Shown: in pieces, positions 58,949 through 64,000 of the stretch
Numbering within the stretch: the stretch's first letter is position 1
Layout of the letters: the number at the start of each line of letters is the position of its first letter
DNA from: Mesostigma viride
Taxonomy: Eukaryota > Streptophyta > Mesostigmatophyceae > Mesostigmatales > Mesostigmataceae
NCBI GenBank assembly: GCA_009746045.1
Contig: RPFO01000418.1
Coordinates: 993,582-1,057,581 of the forward strand
Direction: 5' to 3'
Length of the DNA: 64,000 nt
The notes under the pieces: model-generated
Told to the model about the DNA's origin: nothing
What the model saw: only the letters and a program-made list of their open reading frames with translations
The model's database searches: none
Translations under genes and position numbers: made by a program

Positions 58949-59565
58949 AGTTAACGTAAAGGATTTACGTTAGATGGATAGAGATTGTTACGCTCTTTCC
59001 AACGGCACCTTGAACGCCTCATTTGGTTAAGGAACGTAAAAGTTATGACGTTTCCTAGGCTGTGCCGACAGTACCCGGCGCGCCACTGTGGGCGCGTACG
59101 GACACAGGATGTACAAGTGTCACTTTGATAGTCCGCAGGACGTTGACAGGACTTGTACAGGACTTGATGGTCAATTGATAGGTAGGCGCACTGTAGCGCG
59201 CCAGGACCTATGAGACAATTGATGCTGAGTAGTGTACGGATAGGTCCACAGGACTAGCCGTATGGACAATTGATAGATCTGCGCGCCAAAGGCGTGCCAG
59301 AGTCTGTGTAATCAATTGATTGACAGTTCGGCTGTGACAGTGCAGCTGATTACTTGGACGCGTCCCTAACAACCTATATGTGTGACTTGGTCGCACCGGG
59401 ACGCTAGTTCTTGCGTGCACGTTCGCTGGGCACTGCGACCCTGTCGCCTGTGCTGCGTGCAGTCTTGGAAGTGACGTGACTTACGTCTGTGTTTCCTTGT
59501 TATTAATAAAGGCAACTTCCTGCAAGAACCATGGCGGAATTCGTGGCATTCTCACGCTCACAACT
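58949..59565 (+). repeat. LTR2 3' LTR
   Basis: 617 bp, one mismatch to the 5' LTR. Its ATG at 59531 is in frame with the LINE sequence beyond the insertion point. Confidence 0.93.
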
Positions 59566-60166
59566 GCTGGATCCCACGGGGACTCACTACCTTGCCTGCA
59601 TGGGGGGCCAACAGAATCAGAATTGGTATTTGTATTTGCACACTGTCCTCCTGACGGTGGTGCTCGCCATGATTCGGTCGTTTTTCCCCCACGCGAACAT
59701 CCGGTCCGAGGATGCGGATGGCGCTGCCTTCTATTCCCCCAACCACCGGCCTGACATCGTGGTGCTGGACTTTGAGGGGGGTGGCCGGCATCTGCTTATT
59801 GACGTTTCGGTGGCGCGGCCCTTGGCTCTTAGCCACGTGGCTGGGGCCTCCCTCACGGCAGGTTACACGGCGGACCGGGCGGAGCGGGCCAAGCTCCTGG
59901 CCTACGGCGACGTCGGGCATCATCGTGTGGTGCCCTTTGTCCTGGAGGAGTTTGGGGCCATGGGGCCCCTGACCTCCGCCTTCTTCAAGGAGTGTTGCCG
60001 GCTCCGGGAGGACCGGCTGGACCTGGAGGGCCAGCGGGCCCCATGGTCGGCGCGGACCTGGACGTCATATTGGCGTCAGCGCTTGTCGGTGGCGCTGACT
60101 CGGGCCATGGCTGACATCATGCTCCGCCGTACGCGGGCTGATTTTGCGGTGCAGCAGGGCTATTAG
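59566..60166 (+). pseudogene. RLE-type LINE, 3' portion: zinc finger and PD-(D/E)XK endonuclease
   Basis: Continues the RT broken at 48808. DPTGTHYLACMGG completes a C-x2-C...H...C-type finger with CGSCGQPL. NHRPDIVVLDFEGGGRHLLI then DVSVARP is the restriction-like endonuclease core (PD...D...D/E-V). The remainder is open and helical to TAG 60166. This 200-codon section has no internal stop, unlike the RT part. From the LTR ATG at 59531 it forms a 211-codon open frame. In R2-type LINEs this nuclease nicks the target. Confidence 0.85.
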
Positions 60167-61237
60167 GTTCCTCCCGTTAGGCGTTTCCATTGGTCTTATC
60201 GTAGTATAGAGCTTTGACATGGCTCTGTATATAGGTTTATAGCTGGGCGTTTGCTTTGGTTTGAGTGATTTCACTCTGCTGTAAGTAATTATATTTTTAA
60301 TATATGTGTGTGCTTTGGTCCTAGTATGGACCATAAATAATTATTAGGCATGGTTTGTGGGCATTATGATGCCAAGTGCTAACTGACTGATATTTATAGC
60401 AGTGAGTTGGATACCATTTAAGGGTTAAGGAGGTCACGGATGGTGTGGGTCACAGCGGTGGGGTCAAAGATCTGGGCGGCAGAGCGTCCTACAGGGCAAA
60501 GGGAGCAAAGGGCGATTTGTTGAACCAAAAGCGTGTCCCATGCACGTCCCAAGAAACAGGACGTGCAGCTGTTCCTTCGGACTTTTTGCCAAAAGTTGGG
60601 CTCATTGATGGTGACATCTTGAAACTGGAAGGGTGGCTCGGTGGGATGACTGCGCTTGGGCTCAGGAGAGGCCGACGGCGAGGCCGAAGAAGGGGCAGAA
60701 TGTACCATTAAAAGCTTGGGAAGTGATGCTGCTGCCCTTCCAGGCCGGGCGGCGGAAGTCAAGGCGTAGCTTCTTGCGTAGCTGCAGGGCTCAGCGCTGC
60801 GTCGAGGTGCGTTTGCTCGCCACGATATTGCGTAATAGCTTCGGGACAATATATCAGCGTGTGCGTCTTAGAAAGACGAAGCGATTGTGATATTCAGGGC
60901 CAAATTTGGTGCCCAAACGTGAAAGTTATGAGCGCCGCCGTCAGCCGGCCATGGCCGGCTACCTCATGGCTCGTGGCTCATGGCGGACTTGCGCATGGTG
61001 GGAATAAAAAAGATCTTGTCTTACTCCTGTTGTGTTTACCACTAGGGATGATTTTATGGATAAAATTTAGTTGTTACATTGGTACCGTCCGAGACGTTTA
61101 TATCTTGGTGTTTCTCTTGAGAATTAGCAACATTGTTGTAGAATGTCGAAAATCGTGTCTGTCGTTCCGGAGAGGGTGTGGCTCTGCAATATAACTCACA
61201 CAGTGACTAGGTTGGTTGGTTGGTTGGTTGGTTGGTT
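60167..61237. other. LINE 3' flank and unassigned sequence
   Basis: No confident gene. ACTGACTGATATTTATAGC at 60382-60400 also occurs at 45619-45637, in both cases near CCTTAACCCTT-type sequence. A minus frame 60849-60418 (143 codons) has an orderly C terminus (FWQKVRRNSCTSCFLGRAWD, then FDPTAVTHTIRDLLNP) that I do not recognise. It may be the edge of another element. Confidence 0.35.
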
Positions 61238-61277
61238 GGTTTGTGGTGTTGGTGTGTGTGTGTGTGTGTGTGTGTGT

Positions 61278-61579
61278 TCTGATCAGACACTCCGCAAAGG
61301 TGAAAACCTTTGCGTTCAGTGCCGGGCCGCGGAAAACGCGGAAAACGCGATCTGCAAATGAATCCGACCGGAATCGAACTGGGGACCTCTCGCACCAATT
61401 TTGCTGACTATAGGACGGACGTCTCCGGTTACCATGGCATCGCCAACTTACACCTACAGTCATCCGCAAAAGTTCTCCTGTCCGGGGAGTGATGCAAGCC
61501 TTTCGGATTTGGTACTAGATAAATCACTCGAGATCTGTGTGTAGGAGTACTACACACGTGTCTGCACGCGAGACTTGTT

Positions 61580-61582
<3 letters not shown>
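61278..61582 (-). mobile_element. tRNA-derived SINE inserted in a (TG)n tract
   Basis: It carries the minus-strand tRNA-like core (B box as GGAATCGAACT near 61369-61379) and most of the leader, breaking off in GAGACTTGTTCAG. Both flanks are TGTGTGTG repeats, so it inserted into a (TG)n tract whose two halves are at 61249-61277 and 61583-61678. Confidence 0.85.
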
Positions 61583-61850
<268 letters not shown>

Positions 61851-62048
61851 CTTTACTTTTCTTCTTCTTGTCATTCTAATGTATGCCTACTCAACAATTT
61901 TGTATTCTTATATGTAATAATTTGTTCTTCTTCTCATTTCATTGTAATCATTATTTTATTACTTAATTCCTTGTTTTTAATTTTTTACTTATTTAGAACT
62001 TTCTTTTCTTTTTTCTCTCCTTTACCACTTCTCTTTGTGCCTGAACTC

Positions 62049-63760
62049 GTCGTCTGTCCCAACTCAGTCCTCACAGGAGGACTGAGTTGACAATTTTCAA
62101 CCGCGTGTAGCGACTAGGTGGGGGGTCCATCCCAAATGTTTTGATGTGGATCTGGGGTGTACTAGATATCATTTTGTTGGCAAAAATACTGCATATGTGA
62201 AAACTTGACCCGAACACCTGAAAATTACACGGACGTTGGGCGCCCCTCGCGAATTTGCATTTTTCGGGATAAGAACGAGTGGGAAAAATTCAATCAAATC
62301 CTGGTGCATGAAGAAAAAATATAGGCACGTAAACAACATAGTTCTTGAAGCGTGGCAAAAAACTGGGCTCCATTTGGCCACTGCAACTGCCTGAAACAAT
62401 TAAAAAACTCTCAGTCCTCAGGAGAGGAATGGGGCTTTTGCTAACTTTGCTAGCATGTAAGTGCGGTCATACTACATCACCGTGGCCACCAACCATCCCA
62501 ATCAACTCATTTCCCTTCAAGCATTACAGGACAACACACTTGCATCATCATACTTCAGGTATATCATACCTTATCATGTAGGGAGAGCCTATGCATGCAT
62601 GTAGGGAATGGGCTTGGATACCTACCAACAAAGGGTTATGTTATAAGTGCCAACCACCAATATAATGGGTAGGTTAAGCATATTTCCATTGTTTCAAACA
62701 ACAATAGATATGGCTATAACTGTTTTGCCTTGCCATGATGTGGCCAACATAGTTGCTGGCACATGATGGCAGTGGTTTGTCACCAAGACTTTTCACTCAC
62801 CCGTAAAAGCTTGAATGCACCCTTGACGCAGCCCGTGGCCACACAATCATGCAGTATGAACGTAGCAAAAGAATAACTAACATCTATGAAGGTGTTTAAA
62901 CCTGCACAGCTCCTAAAACCCTGCACAACTACACTGGGTTAAGGCAAATGCCTGCTAACATCATCTGAAAAGGGGGTTTTAGAGAGGGGCAGGCAACGGT
63001 CAAGAAAGAGCATCAAGACTTGAACCTGACAACGCCTCGCAAGCTTAAACTCATGTACGAACATCAAGGAACGAAGAGGCAACGATTATCCGGCTTTACC
63101 TGGCACGGCTGGCGTTACCTTGGCCCAGGCGGTGCCCGCAAAAGTGGCACTTTGCGGCACATAGACCATGACGTGACAGAATGGTCGAGATCATCAAATC
63201 TATACTGTCACTCAATATATTCTAATACAATTCATGTTAAAATGTAGAAAGAAACCTATCAGCCATTGAAATTGCGCCGGAAAGCAAGCGCAGTCATCAA
63301 TTCCGTCGACCTGCCTTATCGCAGTTTTTTCCAGCAAGAACAGTGCCGACACCGGGTAAATCGCATCCCCGCGAGCTAAAAATTGATTTATATCATCTTT
63401 AGGGCATTTTAAATCTATTTACTGAGTTTGGACGGCTAACTCGTCCGCAAACGTAAACTGCATGCATGGGCGCGAGCCGCCATGGCTAGGTCGTGCATTT
63501 CCGGAACTCGCGTTTCACGTGGAAAAGTACCCTTACCACCTGTACTTTGACCGTACAGTTAGCCGCGCATACCAAATCCAAAAAAATCCCAAAAATATGT
63601 CCAAGAAAGATCTTTTCACGTAGTATTTGAATAAATTTTGAGAGAAATTTTTTGTCAAACATTCTGACCGGGGCGAATTTTCTACGAAACCCAAAAACTC
63701 GGTCCTCTAGAGAGGACTGAGTTCAACTCAGTCCTCCGTAGAGGACCAGGGACAGACGAC
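62049..63760. mobile_element. TIR element family C, copy 2 (1.7 kb)
   Basis: Inverted termini GTCGTCTGTCCC (62049-62060) and GGGACAGACGAC (63749-63760) are perfect over 12 bp. Terminal hairpins follow: CTCAGTCCTCACAGGAGGAC at the left, and facing GGTCCTCTAGAGAGGAC / CAGTCCTCCGTAGAGGACC at the right. The internal sequence is collinear with copy 1 throughout (for example TGGCAAAAAACTGG, ACCGTGGCCACCAACCAT, GGCAGGCAACGGTCAAGAAA) with visible divergence. No direct target duplication is evident. Confidence 0.82.
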
Positions 63761-64000
63761 TCTCGAGGCTTTATTACTCTCACTGTTATGTTTGTTCATC
63801 CTGTCTATTATTTCACTGCCTACCCCTTTTCACCTTACACTTTTTCATTGGAGTGAGCTGGGCACAAGGCTTTACGGACCCTGTTGCATGGACAGGAGAC
63901 CCCCAGCCGGGCACCATGGGCGCCGAAACATCGAACTCCTGACCCATTCTCCAACATCGCATGTGCCTCACCACATCCGTCCCCAGGTGAGCAATCGGGG
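63761..64000. other. Window end, unassigned
   Basis: 240 bp with no recognised gene. A GTGAGCAATC-type donor-like sequence lies at the very end (63988) but there is no supporting frame. Confidence 0.3.

Larger units (their letters stand above)
48809..59565 (+). mobile_element. LTR2: copia-type LTR retrotransposon with nested insertions, 10.8 kb
   Basis: 617-bp LTRs at 48809-49425 and 58949-59565 differ at one position (A 49105 / T 59245). They are flanked by GCTGG at 48804-48808 and 59566-59570. Removing the element and one GCTGG restores a continuous CGQPLDPTGTHY frame in the host LINE. Internal order: an extra ORF (49450-50166), gag, integrase-protease, RT-RNase H. The RNase H is split by a 1.7-kb TIR element (54999-56701) and the 3' region holds a LINE-B copy (57542-58673) with its own SINE. 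LTR ends are AGTT...AACT as in LTR1. Confidence 0.95.

Overview
This is a eukaryotic nuclear window that is mostly repeats. It has long spliced introns with canonical GT-AG ends, very long simple repeats, LINEs, LTR retrotransposons, SINEs and TIR elements. No operons or prokaryotic gene packing are visible. The one clear host gene combines a HYR domain, small cysteine-rich modules and a C-terminal plant-type Root_cap/vWD-like domain, including an RRLLQ stretch I associate with algal extracellular proteins. I infer a green alga or another member of Viridiplantae. The species cannot be read from the sequence.

Layout. (1) 1-13233, plus strand: the 3' part of a large multi-exon gene for a secreted or cell-surface protein. 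Nearly all exons are phase 1-1. Its introns carry minisatellites with 79-bp, 37-bp, 13-bp and 9-bp units. (2) 13995-24043: LINE territory, with a truncated RT copy, a full-length LINE here called LINE-A (16323-21907, 11-bp target duplication, 168-bp promoter-like monomers, ORF1 and ORF2), and 3' fragments of LINE-A-like and other RTs. (3) 24145-27950: a TTACCGG-type palindromic repeat carrying a 406-bp SINE-like insertion, then a ~50-60-bp minisatellite. (4) 28055-33939: an apparently intact young Ty1/copia-type LTR retrotransposon (LTR1; LTRs 276/276 identical, 5-bp duplication GTGTG) inserted in a 152-bp satellite. (5) 34.4-43.5 kb: satellites, an ORF1-only LINE piece, (GGGA)n and (CCCT)n tracts, and two copies of a ~1.8-kb dispersed repeat. 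(6) 43.5-47.2 kb: an ORF1-only LINE derivative (LINE-B) with nested SINEs, and a TIR element containing a TTAA-flanked MITE. (7) 47.4-60.2 kb: a restriction-like-endonuclease LINE split by a second copia-type element (LTR2, 48809-59565, 617-bp LTRs, duplication GCTGG). LTR2 itself hosts a TIR element, a LINE-B copy and a SINE. (8) 60.2-64 kb: microsatellites, another SINE and a second copy of the TIR element.

How the parts relate. LINE-A supplies a 3' end (a CACGTG hairpin followed by a TTAA tail) that a short non-coding element also carries, which suggests parasitism. LINE-B copies keep only the ORF1 RNA-binding part and resemble half-LINEs. LTR1 and LTR2 share unusual traits: integrase-protease-RT-RNase H order, a protease DTQ/DTN in place of DTG, and LTR ends AGTT...AACT. 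A ~50-nt micro-repeat encoding a 15-codon mini-ORF occurs four times in unrelated contexts, and one copy can be compared with its empty site.
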